DNA from: Mycoplasma haemofelis str. Langford 1
GTDB lineage: Bacteria > Bacillota_I > Bacilli_A > Mycoplasmatales > Mycoplasmoidaceae
Length of the DNA stretch: 64,000 bases
Direction of reading: 5' to 3'
NCBI RefSeq assembly: GCF_000200735.1
Contig: NC_014970.1
Coordinates: 558,001-622,000 of the forward strand
This document shows, piece by piece, positions 10,582 through 20,260 of the stretch. The position numbers were made by a program, and so were the translations under genes. Position 1 is the stretch's first letter; every line of letters begins with the position of its first letter. Below the pieces are notes generated by a model, which was given only the letters and a program-made list of their open reading frames with translations, had not been told where the DNA came from and ran no database searches.

Positions 10582-11205
10582 CTAAGATACCTTGCAATAA
10601 CTGGTTGCATTATTAGTCAATGTAGTTCCGTCTCCATCGTATGGAAGGGCGGAAATAGAGTCACACCATTTTTGAAGTTCAGCTTTTCCTGCGGATACCT
10701 CCTTGCCTTTAATACCCTTAAGTGCTTCAGTTAAGGTATCAATGCTTGCAGAGGAAAGAGAATTTCACTTCCCATCAACATTATTGCCTGAACTGGTTAA
10801 CCAAGTCCCTCCCACCTTATCCTTCACATTCCTAGAACATACTTGCTTAAAGTCAGAATAGCTCTCAGACTCTTCCCCTACGAACTCCGAGTCATAAATC
10901 TCCTTGCACCCTTGCTTCATGAGATTCCTGATCACTTCATCAATCGCTTTATCCTTATGATCTCGGAAAGCTTCAGCTAACTTAGTATTCTTAACCTTGC
11001 TTAAACCTTTAAGAGTAGTTCACTTATTAGCTCACAAGGCATCATCGGTATTGCTGTCAGTAGATAATAGGGCATGCTTGAATTTATCTTTAAATAAAGG
11101 CTTATTGGCCTCTCATGGGGAACCATAAAAGAAATAAGCTCCTCCCGCCGCGGCAGCAGAAAGCCCAATTAAAGAAGATATTAGGAGTGAGCTTGGATTA
11201 GCCAT
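10582..11205 (-). CDS. Two-module four-Cys paralog, subfamily D-like
   Basis: 207 residues. Anchor LISSLIGLSAAAAGGAYFFYGS, then module 1 with LWANKWTTLKGL. Cys in MKQGCKEIYDSEF, FKQVCSRNVKDKVGGTW, LQKWCDSI and TSYCKVS. QGCKEIYDSEF places it with the plus-strand D genes, although it sits in a minus cluster. Counterpart: 28049-28675. Two bases separate it from the next gene. Confidence 0.88.
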
Positions 11206-11208
11206 TTC

Positions 11209-11231
11209 AAATCCTATAAAAAATAGGAATT
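11209..11231 (-). promoter_or_regulatory. AT-rich inverted repeat in 45-bp gap
   Basis: CCTAT and ATAGG flank a five-base A run, extended imperfectly by flanking AAAT/ATTT, between the minus genes 11251-11874 and 10582-11205. It could end the first transcript or act as a binding site for the second. Too AT-rich to be sure. Confidence 0.3.
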
Positions 11232-11250
11232 TAAATGGCCTACAACAACT

Positions 11251-11874
11251 TTATTTAGCTACAGGAGATGAGTCATCCATTAGGCAGTTAGCTTTAATAA
11301 TATTCTTTATACGTCCACTTTCAAAGAAATAGGGCTTAGACAACTCGAACTCACATCAGTTCTTTCAAATATCATACGCCTCTTTTTCGTTATTGAAAGT
11401 AAGCTGAAGCTTGGGGAATAGTTCCTGGCTGAACCGGCCTTTTTCTTTCTCAAGATATAAAAATTTACTGATATCCAAAACCCGTTGATCCTTCTTGTCT
11501 AGTCACAAAACGTCACCCATAGATAAGGAGCAGAATTGTTTGTATCCAGATGTACTTACAAAGAATCGCTTCTTACTTAGATTATGATCACACCAAAGAC
11601 TTAAGGCAATAGATCCTTCATCATCCTCAATCCAATCACCCATTTGTCCATCTATATTCATATCTATTAGGATGTTTCTGTATCTTCTAAAGGATCTACC
11701 GTAAAGCTCTTCCTTATCTTGTGATTCTGAAATTAATCTGTATCCTTGGTCGTCTAAAGCTTCTCTTATGGTTGGTGCAGTTAAATATGTGGCAGAAACA
11801 ATAATGGATAAAGAGCCTAATATCCCAACACCCCAAGCTAACTTGGAGGCATTGCCCCCCAAAGCTAAATTCAA
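11251..11874 (-). CDS. Diverged two-module paralog, singleton
   Basis: 207 residues. No ATG fits; the first in-frame start is TTG at 11874, with a second TTG four codons later (in TTG GGG GGC). N-terminal segment KLAWGVGILGSLSIIVSATYL is hydrophobic. Cys in LSLWCDHNL, YKQFCSLSM, FEFCWN and NCLMDDS, so the plan is kept although the sequence is far from the others. TGA at 11503 and others encode Trp. A run of six G in the first codons (11855-11860) could slip. Start assignment is the weak point. Confidence 0.75.
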
Positions 11875-12038
11875 GGAATTGAAATTAAAGTCCCTCCAAA
11901 GAGTTTAATGACTTTGAGGATATTGCATCCCTAAAGATGCACGTCTTCGTAAAATATCCCTCAAGAATAGGGAGCATCACTTACGGGGGAAAGGGGTTAT
12001 TTTTGGACTCTTAGAATTTTATTAACTAGAGGGGTCTA
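11875..12038. promoter_or_regulatory. Divergent intergenic gap, probable promoters
   Basis: 164 bases between the minus gene at 11251 and the plus gene at 12039, with no ORF. It ends in AGAGGGG about five bases before the ATG at 12039, one of the few good Shine-Dalgarno matches here. A small GCATC/GATGC inverted repeat lies near 11930-11941. Promoters for both directions are expected, but the boxes are not clear. Confidence 0.4.
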
Positions 12039-12653
12039 ATGTTGGGAGCCAAATTAGTGGCTGGCACGTCTGGAGTTACGTTTTCTGCTTGTTCCGCATA
12101 TCACTATGCATGCACTAGAACTGGGAATATAGGAGATGCTCTGGAATCTGAGGGATTTGAATTTATCTTTAAGTTATCAAATCAAGGCGAGAACGGAGGG
12201 AAGAGGGCAGAACGATTCAAGAAGGCATTTATCAATAATAGAGACTTCATATCCTCCACTTGGAAGTCTCTAAAGTCTGGATCGGTGGAATTATTGAATT
12301 ATGAAGATGATGGAGAGGGGGAGGCCGCTCTCATGACGTGATGTAGTGAAGCCATAAAGCAACCAGTTAGAGCTAAGAATAGTTATCTATTTATATTTGC
12401 AGCCAGATGATGTACTCTAAGTATGGAAGATAAGCTTGCCTTGGAAGGGCATACATTGGAGAGTAGTGAAGATAGTAAATGGAAGGATCGTTTGAAGAAT
12501 GTGGATGTTAGAGCAATAACTAATGAAATGAATGAGGATAAGAAGATCAAGAAGGTTATGGATTACTGCCACATAAAGAAAGACAGGGTTTATTACAATG
12601 CCAAGAAGGATATATACAACAACCTAAAACAGTTCTGTTTGAAGAAGAATTAA
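12039..12653 (+). CDS. Diverged two-module four-Cys paralog, singleton
   Basis: 204 residues. N-terminus KLVAGTSGVTFSACSAYHYAC carries extra Cys. Module Cys in MTWCSEAIK, ARWCTLSMEDK, MDYCHIKK and KQFCLKKN; in-frame TGA codons at 12339 and 12408 encode Trp and would otherwise split the gene in three. A strong SD-like AGAGGGG precedes the ATG. The C-terminus is Lys-rich and overlaps the convergent short gene by 4 bases. Monocistronic by position. Confidence 0.85.
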
Positions 12654-13000
12654 TAGGTACAGAAGGTCTCTAGATTACTTCTGACAGGAGCTCCCACATG
12701 TCTGGGATGCTTACGTAAGTATTTAGTGCAGTAATTTCTTAAATTCTCAATTTGAGAATCGGTAGGGCTGTCGAAGCTATTACCACCTAATATTCCCGCC
12801 ATTCCCGACTCAGTCATCTTATCCTTATTGTTCTTTATAACTGATGAATATCTCCAAGATGGATCACCAGAACGCAATGGAGTCTTTCCATTATTTATCA
12901 TGTAAGTTCTCATGGTGGTGGGTCTGCTGGAGTAGTACAAACCACCTCCCCCACCCACAGCACAACTGGCCAAAACTAGACCATATCTAAGAAACTCCAT
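12650..13000 (-). CDS. Short single-module paralog
   Basis: 116 residues, complete, without any TGA codon. The hydrophobic start LVLASCAVGGGGGLYY matches the family anchor, but only one two-Cys module follows (RNYCTKYL and LETFCTY). It is half the usual size, either an ancestral single unit or a gene that lost module 2. Converges with 12039-12653 and diverges from the protease gene across 42 bases that include a perfect inverted repeat. Confidence 0.8.
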   Translation of the reverse strand: MEFLRYGLVLASCAVGGGGGLYYSSRPTTMRTYMINNGKTPLRSGDPSWRYSSVIKNNKDKMTESGMAGILGGNSFDSPTDSQIENLRNYCTKYLRKHPRHVGAPVRSNLETFCTY

Positions 13001-13025
13001 CTCTCCGGAAAGGGGGAATAAAATA

Positions 13026-13044
13026 ATAGGATATTCTATCCTAT
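13026..13044 (+). promoter_or_regulatory. Perfect inverted repeat spanning the protease start codon
   Basis: ATAGGATA-TTC-TATCCTAT: an 8-bp perfect stem with a 3-base loop at 13026-13044. Its right arm includes the first two bases of the ATG at 13043. In RNA it would occlude the start codon; in DNA it could be an operator for the divergent pair. Either role is an inference. Confidence 0.5.
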
Positions 13045-14470
13045 GAAACTCCTTTCCTATAGCCCATTAGGGGGCAGCATAAAAGGGATAGCTTTTGTAA
13101 CTGTAGTTGGAGGAGCAGTAGCGATCGCTGTCACTCACAATAATCCATGACGAGAGTACTTTTATCCTGCAACTGGAGACTTTTATGTTCCTGAGAGCAT
13201 ATATAAGACTAACGCTAGCTTCTTCAATAATAGCTCCGAGAATAAAGCATATTCCTCTGTTCTTAGGGAGAGATCCTCATCCATATTTCTAAATTTAGAT
13301 GGGGAGAAGGGAGTTGATGCAGTCAAGAGAATTAATGACTACACCCTTAAGATATCCATGCCATGTGATTCTGGAACTGCATGGATCTTAGACTACGTTA
13401 TTCCTGAAGGCAACAAGTATCCTACTAAGTGATTCATAGCAACTAATGTTCATGTCATTAGTAATCTACGCTTTGCTTCAAATCCATACAACCAGATCCT
13501 CCCAATACCTCTAGAGCAAACTCAATACTTACAGAAGCAATATGGTCATCTATATGAGAATATGGATCCTGCTTCTGAAGCTGCCTGCAGAGCTACTCGT
13601 TATGGATTCTCTTCAATAAACCTCTTTAGAGAATCCACTCCCACCACCTCAGAAACCAATGCCACCGTTTATTACACAACCATAAAGGAGCCTAAGCTAT
13701 TCTATGCAGCCATTAACTTCTTAGGCTATAGATACTCAGACAGAGGTAAAGCTTGAAGGAATGATAATTACTACAAGGACTTTGCAGTTCTAGAAATAGA
13801 CTTCCAGTCCGAAGATCATGCTCGCAAGATAACTGATAATTTCTATGACAAATATGGGAAAGCCAGTGATAAGCACGCTCCTCTAAATATATTTGATGAG
13901 GAGTTAATGGCTAAATACAGTAGCCAAGAACTCGACAAGTCAAATACCAATTACTACATCTCTGGATATCCAGTAGTTCAAAGAGGGGATTACACGAGAT
14001 TCACTAATCTGGACTCCTTCTCCCAAAGAGCATCCGTATTATCCTATGCTCATGACTCCATATCCATAAAGAATGCCCATGGGGATTCCATTAGAGGGAT
14101 GGTGGATGTTTATGAAATAGATAAGGCTCATAAGAATACGGCGACGATTTGACAAGGACAGAAGCTTTATAACTGGGGATATAACTACTTGATTGAGAAC
14201 GTTCACATGAGAGGAGGGGCTTCTGGTTCTTTGACTGTGGATAAAGAAGGAAATGTGTTGGGACTATATAGAATGCACGACTCTTCTAGGAACTTAGGAT
14301 TTATAGAGCCTCTGAGAAGTAATGGTTTATATATTGACTCTAAGGTAATACTTCCTAAGTATGACTTGATTAAAGGGGCTGCAGGACAGACTAATTCCTA
14401 CAAGCAACAACTAGATAGGTATTATCCTGATTCCAGTACTTTTCTAAAGAGCAGGAATTGAAATATCTAG
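13043..14470 (+). CDS. DUF31-family trypsin-like serine protease (MIP-type)
   Basis: 475 residues. Hydrophobic N-terminus (KGIAFVTVVGGAVAIAVT, about 14-31), consistent with export or anchoring. A chymotrypsin-fold triad can be placed: His137 in FIATNVHVIS, Asp246 in YKDFAVLEID and Ser394 in RGGASGSLT. This pattern is typical of the mycoplasma DUF31/putative peptidase family, some members of which (MIP) cleave host immunoglobulin with a partner binding protein, MIB. No MIB-sized gene lies nearby, so the substrate is unknown. TGA encodes Trp at several sites, including three codons from the end. The next gene begins 98 bases on, after a terminator-like hairpin. Confidence 0.85.
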
Positions 14471-14506
14471 TCATACCCATGATCTTCCCAATCCAATACT
14501 TATACG

Positions 14507-14538
14507 CGTAGTTCCTTCCTAGAAGGCTCTACGTTTTT
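14507..14538 (+). terminator. Rho-independent terminator after the protease gene
   Basis: CGTAG-tt-CCTTC, loop CTA, GAAGG-ct-CTACG, followed at once by five T (14534-14538). A two-part 10-bp stem with a symmetric internal mismatch, 36 bases downstream of the protease stop. It is the clearest intrinsic terminator in the window. Confidence 0.65.
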
Positions 14539-14543
14539 CTAAA

Positions 14544-14558
14544 GGGAGTTTAGCTCCC
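14544..14558 (+). promoter_or_regulatory. Small hairpin upstream of 14569
   Basis: GGGAG and CTCCC flank a five-base loop, ending 10 bases before the ATG at 14569. The GGGAG arm could be masked ribosome-binding sequence, although it is rather far from the start. Weak evidence. Confidence 0.3.
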
Positions 14559-14568
14559 TATATTCAAG

Positions 14569-15135
14569 ATGTCATCCAGCTCTATAGCTAAATCTGTGGG
14601 AACGGTATGTTTAGTATCCCTATCTGGATATTGCACTGTCCTAACTGGAGGTAAGTTGCTTAAAACTGGAAATCTAAGAGCCCGATTGGAATCCATGGGC
14701 TACTTGACTTCCCTAGATATAAAGAAGAATCAATTCTTAAAGTGAAAAAGAGTCTTCCTGCGGAATAGGGATGAAGTCTCTAAGATCATCAATCTTCAGG
14801 GAAACTCATCTGACAATATGGGAGCCTATATGCTTAAGAGATGATGTTATCAATCCTTGAATGCAGAATACACCCAAGGTAAGGATATTACTGAGATTAA
14901 GAAGTATTGTCTAATGAGTAATAGAGACAAGATTCTGGAAGAGGATAATGTTGAGTTTGTTTCTCATGAGGAACTGTTTCCTAACTATCGAGAATTCCTC
15001 AAGACTGAAGGGATAACTAATGTGGAAGATTTAAATATCTGATGTTCCACAGCTCTGGACAGGAACTTCTCATGGAAAAATACACAAGAATTCAAAAATA
15101 TCAGAGACCTATGTACTTCCGTACACTCTAACTAG
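14569..15135 (+). CDS. Diverged two-module four-Cys paralog, singleton
   Basis: 188 residues. N-terminus SVGTVCLVSLSGYCTVLTGG is hydrophobic with two Cys, then LRARLESMGYLTSL, like the RDxLxxxGY region of C genes. Module Cys in LKRWCYQSL, KKYCLMSNRDK, NIWCSTALD and RDLCTSVHSN. Trp codons are largely TGA. It follows the protease but is separated from it by a terminator and has a small hairpin before its ATG. The 3' end overlaps the convergent Cys-rich gene by 8 bases. Confidence 0.83.
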
Positions 15136-16075
15136 ATGCTTGGCATCCATTCTGAGAACTAGTAACATTAGATTTAATAGTGTCCAATGAGCTTTCTTGC
15201 TTAACGAAATTAGAAGCCAATAGACACTCAAAGGAATTATCTGTGCTGTTGCAACAGCATTGCTTAGAGATCGTTTGATTCTTAGAGTGCATAGTCTTTC
15301 AATTCTTTAACTTCTCAGATACCATCAATAAATCATTACCATTAGTTCCCTTCTTAAGCTTCCCATCATTATCGATGGTTAAAGAGAACTTACTTGGATA
15401 ATTGGCAAAGTACTTATCGTTTGAAGACGCCTTATAGTCGTAGTCCACTTTTCCATAAACCACAGATCCATATATCTCCTTATTCTCCTGTTGGGAATTA
15501 AGAGAGCTAAACTGCAAATCCTTTAGCTTTATATAGGCAGTAACCGGACTTAAGTAATTCCCAGTCCAAGCACTCTCCAGATTTCTTAATTCCTTAAAGA
15601 AGCTCTCATGGCCGGATTTCAAAGTGCTCTGATCGCAGTTATCTCTTCCAGCACAGCCCTGAGGACATGAGGAAGATGAAGTAAGTGTGATGGAGTTGTT
15701 ATTGGAAAGAAAGACTCCCTTTAGGACATTAAGCTTGTGCTGATTTAATAGGAATTCCTTGGCTACACTGGCCAATAGAGAATACTTCTTACTGTCCGGA
15801 TCAGAAGTTAGTAGGTATCTGTAACTAGTCCACTTTCCATTTCCACCATTATTATCCTTCTTAAAATAGCTATATTTAGATAGATTCCCTAAGTCCTCTA
15901 TTCAGACTCTAATTCGCTCTTCCTGACTACTACTATCTTGGAAATATACCTCTACCCATCTTGCATGATTCTTACTATCTCAATCTATAGTGGTTGTGGA
16001 GGTGGTAAGAAATATGGCCGGCATTCCGACCACTGATGCAAAAAATGGTAACTTTACTGGGATACTCAATTCCAC
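15128..16075 (-). CDS. Cys-rich exported protein, divergent pair member 1
   Basis: 315 residues from GTG at 16075, the first codon after an in-frame TAG. N-terminus resembles a signal peptide (IPVKLPFFASVVGMPAIFLT). Then WVEVYFQD, a shared RIRVWIEDLGNLSKY stretch, a small Cys cluster (SCPQGCAGRDNC, about residue 140), KYFANYPSKFSLTID, and a C-terminal QCCCNSTDNSFEC patch. Clearly related to 16138-17148 (IKIWIEDLGNLSKA, YYFANYPQSFKFKYD), though the Cys clusters differ in size and place. Not the four-Cys plan. Function unknown. Confidence 0.82.
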
Positions 16076-16137
16076 TGACTAAGCCTCTAGTGCAATAATA
16101 TTCTTAGGCCTCATAAGCTTAGGAGATTTAAAGGGAT
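16076..16137. promoter_or_regulatory. Divergent promoter gap of the Cys-rich pair
   Basis: 62 bases between the GTG of 15128-16075 (minus) and the ATG of 16138-17148 (plus). Contains the 8-bp palindrome TAAGCTTA and, close to the plus start, AAAGGG as a possible ribosome-binding site. Shared promoters for the two paralogs are likely. Confidence 0.4.
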
Positions 16138-17148
16138 ATGAAATATTTAATACCGGTATCCGGAGTAGCATTGCTCAGCAGTTCTACTGCACTCGCACTA
16201 AGTTCTGATTATCCTGATTACACAAAGGCTCTTGAAGTTTACTTTTATGGCAAAGATGGCAACAAACAAGAACGTATAAAGATATGGATTGAAGACTTGG
16301 GGAATCTATCTAAGGCTAAGTATCATGACTCTCAATCTAATACATGAAAGAAGATATCTTGAGAAAGGGGAGATAAATTCAAGAAGTACTCCTTCCTATC
16401 TGCCTTAGCTAGTTACTACATACAAGTTCAGCATTGAATAAACATAATTAGACATCTGGAATGACTGAAGAAGGATAGTCCCGATTCCGCACAAGTAACC
16501 AGTCACTGTTGCAAACAGGGAACTAGTTGTACATGTGAAGCAGGTAAATGTCCTGTTGGATGTATAGGATGCTGTCCCTCCACTTCCTGTGATCATTCAA
16601 CCATCATCAAAAATCAAAAACAGTTCTCCCTCTATTTAACGAATCTTGCCTCCTTTAAGGGTAACGTATATTTCAATCCAATACAGGTACATATAAAGCT
16701 ACCTGATACTGATAGCTTCGACGGCTTTCCTAGTGACAATTCTAGTGAGAAGGAATTAATAGGATCTATGACCTATGGGTTTGTTGACTATTACTACAAA
16801 CCCTTAAATTCTGGTTTTGAAAATGCCTTCTATAAATCTATTAAGCCAGAGCATGGAAATGAAGCTAACGATAGCAAGAATTACTACTTTGCCAATTATC
16901 CCCAATCATTCAAATTCAAATATGACAAGGGGAAGATAGAAGAGGGAAGCAGTACTAATCTGGTCAATATTCATAAAGAGCTTAAGAATAAAAAGAATCT
17001 ATTGAAGGGATACACCAATGCTTCCACTTCAGGAACTTGCAATGACATATCCTGCATAATCAAAAGAAACTACATTCAGAAGGAAGAGCAATTAAGCACC
17101 ATACAGACCAACTTAAAAAACTCACAAACTTGCAACCCTTCTCAATAG
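16138..17148 (+). CDS. Cys-rich exported protein, divergent pair member 2
   Basis: 336 residues. Predicted signal peptide (YLIPVSGVALLSSSTALALS). After IKIWIEDLGNLSKA comes a segment with nine Cys in about 32 residues, beginning SHCCKQGTSCTCEAGKC and ending CIGCCPSTSC. This suggests a disulfide-knotted or metal-binding patch. The middle and C-terminal parts (IGSMTYGFVDYYYK, YYFANYPQSFKFKYD) align with the minus-strand partner. TGA at 16345, 16360 and others are Trp. No known domain recognised. Confidence 0.83.
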
Positions 17149-17164
17149 ATGCGTGTCCCCTATT

Positions 17165-17770
17165 ATGGCAATTGGAAAACTTCCAGCACTAGGAGCTGCT
17201 TCTTTGGGAACTGCAAGTGCGGTTGGAGGCGGTTATTGAGCTCTTACTAGAGATAGCAAGACCGAAGTTAAGGAGGATCTTAAGAGCAAGTACAAGCTAG
17301 CTATCCTGAAGGAGCAAGCAGATTGAGACAAGAAGTTTGAAGTTCTTAAAAAGGAAAACACTGCCCCTAATTATGCGCCTTTAAAAGCAGCTCATGACAA
17401 AAGAACTTCAAATGAATCGCAAGCTAAGGCTCTTCATAGGCAAGCATGTGAAGGGGTTTATGCATTGCCTAAGGATCACACCCAGAATCTAGAGGAGTTT
17501 GCCAAATACTGTTTCTTCAATAATTTAGACAAGAAGGAATCAAGCAAGAACTTGATTAGCACGAACGGAGATTTCCAAGACAAGTGAAGTACGTTTTCTG
17601 CCAAACAGGAAAAGGACTTGCCTTCCGATCTGGTTGAAGCCTTTAAAGGGAAAGGGAATTCCAATGGGGATTCTGGTTGACAACAAAAGATGGTTTCTGG
17701 ATGTAAGAAATTGTCCGAACGAATATATGAAGGGGAGAGTGAGGATTTTAAGAACTTCTGCCTAAAGTAG
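17165..17770 (+). CDS. Two-module four-Cys paralog, subfamily A
   Basis: 201 residues from ATG at 17165; an ATG at 17149 is in another frame. Anchor LPALGAASLGTASAVGGGYW, then LKSKYKLAIL and WDKKFEVLKKE. Cys in HRQACEGVYALP, EEFAKYCFFNNLDK, SGCKKLSERIY and KNFCLK. Five Trp are TGA. The FAKYCFFNNLDK identity to gene 1-467 marks it as the start of the second copy of the duplicated block. The stop is directly followed by the GTG of the next gene. Confidence 0.9.
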
Positions 17771-18385
17771 GTGAGTACACTAGCCAAACTTGCCTTAGGC
17801 ACTGGGGGTGCTGCTGGAATTGGCGGAGGTGGTGTGTTGGCTTACAAGATGAGCCAACCTTCTGAAGTTTCCATAAAGAATTTATTCTCTAAGGAAGAAA
17901 CTAAAGTTCTTCTTAAAACGGACGGAGATTCTGGAGCGTGGACTGCCAATTGGAAGTCATATAAAACTCAGGATGTTTGGGATTTAAAGAAAGGGAGTGG
18001 AGATGAAGTTCCAGTTGAATTCAAGAATAAGTGCACTAGTCTTCTAGAGGAGAAGGTTCAGGATTCAAAAGCTAAGCTGTATTCAGAATTCCTATCCTAC
18101 TGCTCCAGAGGTAAGACTATTGCGGATAAGTTATCTGCTGAAGGTAGGGTGTTAGTGAAGGATAATGAGGATAGCTCTTTCTGAACAAGTAAGTTTGATG
18201 AATATAAAAAGGATGACAATAAGAGAAAAATACCTTCGATAACCATAGCTAGTTCGGAACAGCATAATCAAGCTGAGAATTTGAACAAACTCAAAAACGG
18301 ATGTAAAGAGGTGGTTCAGAAGTTGGTTACTGATTCTGAATATTCAAATGTTTTTGAGAACATAAAGTACTTCTGCACTAAGTAA
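17771..18385 (+). CDS. Two-module four-Cys paralog, subfamily B
   Basis: 204 residues, GTG immediately after the preceding TAG. Anchor LALGTGGAAGIGGGGVLAYKM is nearly that of 473-1084, as is YSEFLSYCSR(D/G)KTIAD. Cys in KNKCTSLLEE, LSYCSRGK, NGCKEVVQ and KYFCTK. TGA at 18182 is the module-2 Trp. Of all pairs in the two copies, this and its partner look the most alike. Confidence 0.9.
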
Positions 18386-18390
18386 TCCTA

Positions 18391-18999
18391 ATGAGTAAGT
18401 TAATTCCCTTAGCCACAGTTGGAGGTCTTGGTGCTGCTGGGGCGGGAGGATATGGAATTTATAAGATGCATGAGAAACCAGAAACCCTTAAGAGCTTCTT
18501 AACAGGCATTCCTTTAGCAACCAATAAGGAGTCATATAAGACTACATTTGAATTCTCCAAGAAGTCAGATACAGATTTAATGGCTATGCTTAAGGGCAAA
18601 AGGAATTCTATTAATGAGAACTCCCATGAGGAGGCGTCTGTTCTTATGGAATCATGGTGTTCTGAAAACATAAATAAGGAAGTAGGAATACCCAATCAGA
18701 ATGAGATACTTGAAAAGATTAAGAAGTGATGTGTAGCTAAACCTGAAACAATAGAGGGAATGCTTGAGAAGCCTGTTTTAAAGGATGGATGAAATGAGAA
18801 GTATGATGGAATCAAGAATAACAATGGGCTTATAAACGATATTCAGACTCAAGAATTTACTGAAAATAATAAGTCTGAAAAAGAAAAGGGTGGTTCGGCC
18901 TTAAAGAAATGATGTGAGGAAAAAGTGAAAAGTAAAACTTATGAATCTGGAGCGGCCGATCTATTTGAGAAAGTGAAAGGTAGATGTACTTCTAACTAG
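18391..18999 (+). CDS. Two-module four-Cys paralog, subfamily E
   Basis: 202 residues. Anchor LGAAGAGGYGIYKMHEK, then SYKTTFEFSKKSDTDLMAML, as in 2348-2962. Cys in MESWCSENI, IKKWCVAKPETIEGML, LKKWCEEKV and GRCTSN. TGA codons at 18727, 18790 and 18910 encode Trp. Convergent overlap of 8 bases with the minus gene that follows, repeating the arrangement at 2949-2962. Confidence 0.9.
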
Positions 19000-19621
19000 G
19001 TACCTGAATACAAAACTTAGAAACCTCTAAATACAGGGGATCTTTTTCATCCTTGAACATAAGATCATATTTCTCGTGACAATACTTTTGTAGGAATAGG
19101 GCATCCTTAGTTCCACCAGATGCACTTAACTTATCGAAGGCTTCCTTTAAATTCTCCGGAAGATTATTTTTAAGCTCCTTCAGCAACCTATCATTCGCCG
19201 TCTTTCAATCCTCTTCCGATTTCTTTTCCTTACTAATTAGTGTACCCTTAACTTTGTCTTCAATCGTATAAGTACAATACTTCTCTATTCCTTTAATCCT
19301 AGAAGTATCTTCAGAAGAGTAAGGTTTAATAACAGCTTCTTCACATCACTTTCGAACATCATCTCCAGTAGCTCCTTGCTTCTCTTTAACCTTCTTAAGA
19401 CCTTCCTCTAAATTAGCATCATCATCCTTACTTAACTTCTCCTTCCTACTATTCCACTTCTCTGCATCATTCTTATCTATAAGACTATTCTTGTACCTAT
19501 CCCCAAAAGCCTCCACTACTTTGACTTCAGTGGAAGTAGAGCTGGGTTTCAAATACATAACTCCACCCACTCCTCCAATTCCTGCTGCAGAGGCAGCTGC
19601 CAATTTAGCTAAAGAAGACAT
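18992..19621 (-). CDS. Two-module four-Cys paralog, subfamily M
   Basis: 209 residues. Anchor LAAASAAGIGGVGGVMYL, then VEAFGDRYKNSLID and KWNSRKEKLSKD. Cys in RKWCEEAVIKP, EKYCTYTIEDKVKG, LQKYCHEKYDLMF and SKFCIQVPS, with no Pro/Ala tail. The middle resembles 22300-22914 (LQKYCH) more than the tailed genes. No clear partner in copy 1. Confidence 0.87.
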
Positions 19622-20260
19622 CTAAGAACCACTTGGAGATGCTTGTGCTGAAGTAGCTTGTTTAACTTCAGTACAATAAAGTTCTACGTACTCAAAATCC
19701 TTATCCTCTCTAAAAGGAAGTTCATATTTAGAAACACACCAAGTTTCCAACTCCTTTCCGGAAGCGGAATTTACTTTAACCTTATCTCTTATTCCTTTCA
19801 ATTCCTGAGAAAGCTTTGAATCCTCAATTGCTCCAAGTCTGCTATTAGCTCCACTTCACGTCCCTCCAGATTGAATTAATGTCCCCGTTATCCTCTCCTT
19901 ATTCATAAGGACACAAAAAGACTCGAATATCTCTTCTCTATTGGCATCAAATTCCATGGAAGAGGTATTTACACATCATTGATGTAAATCGGCTTGTGTT
20001 GTTGATTCTGGCAATCCTTTCTTCTGAGGACTCTTAGATTTCTCTTGAGTTAACTTATCCAGCCTAACTTTTCACTGATTATCGGTAGCAACAGAAGTAA
20101 CTAGTCTTCCTGCAAACTTATCTCTGAATGTGTACACAGACTTCTCCTCTTTGGAATCAGAAGAACTTAATGCTTTGCTACCAAAATATACCGCTCCACC
20201 AGTCCCAACAGCTCCCAAAATTCCTGCTGTAGCGGCCTTTAAAACTCCAGAAATAGCCAT
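19622..20260 (-). CDS. Two-module four-Cys paralog, subfamily M
   Basis: 212 residues. Anchor AATAGILGAVGTGGAVYFGSK, then FRDKFAGRLVTS. Cys in HQWCVNTSSM-type, ESFCVLMN, LETWCVSKYELPF and ELYCTEVKQ, ending in a short Ala/Ser tail. Partner of 2949-3620: both are penultimate to or at the 3' end of the minus run and share CVL(I/M)N and YCTEVK. TGA at 20072 encodes Trp. Confidence 0.86.

Larger units (their letters stand above)
1..11205. repeat. Segmental duplication, copy 1
   Basis: Gene content, order and strand match 17165-28675: A-B-(C-D)-E on plus, then a minus M cluster, a plus N gene, then a minus P/M/G/D cluster. Matching pairs by protein similarity: 1/17165, 473/17771, 2348/18391, 2949/19622, 3610/20887, 4338/21612, 4991/22300, 5605/22915, 7011/23583, 7955/25149, 8557/25962, 9236/27272, 9959/26580, 10582/28049. 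C, D and 6285 lack a partner in copy 2. The left edge lies outside the window. Confidence 0.82.

Noticed and set aside
13562..14461. Three small ORFs at 13562, 13907 and 14189
   Set aside because: All are pieces of the DUF31 protease gene in one frame, separated by TGA Trp codons.
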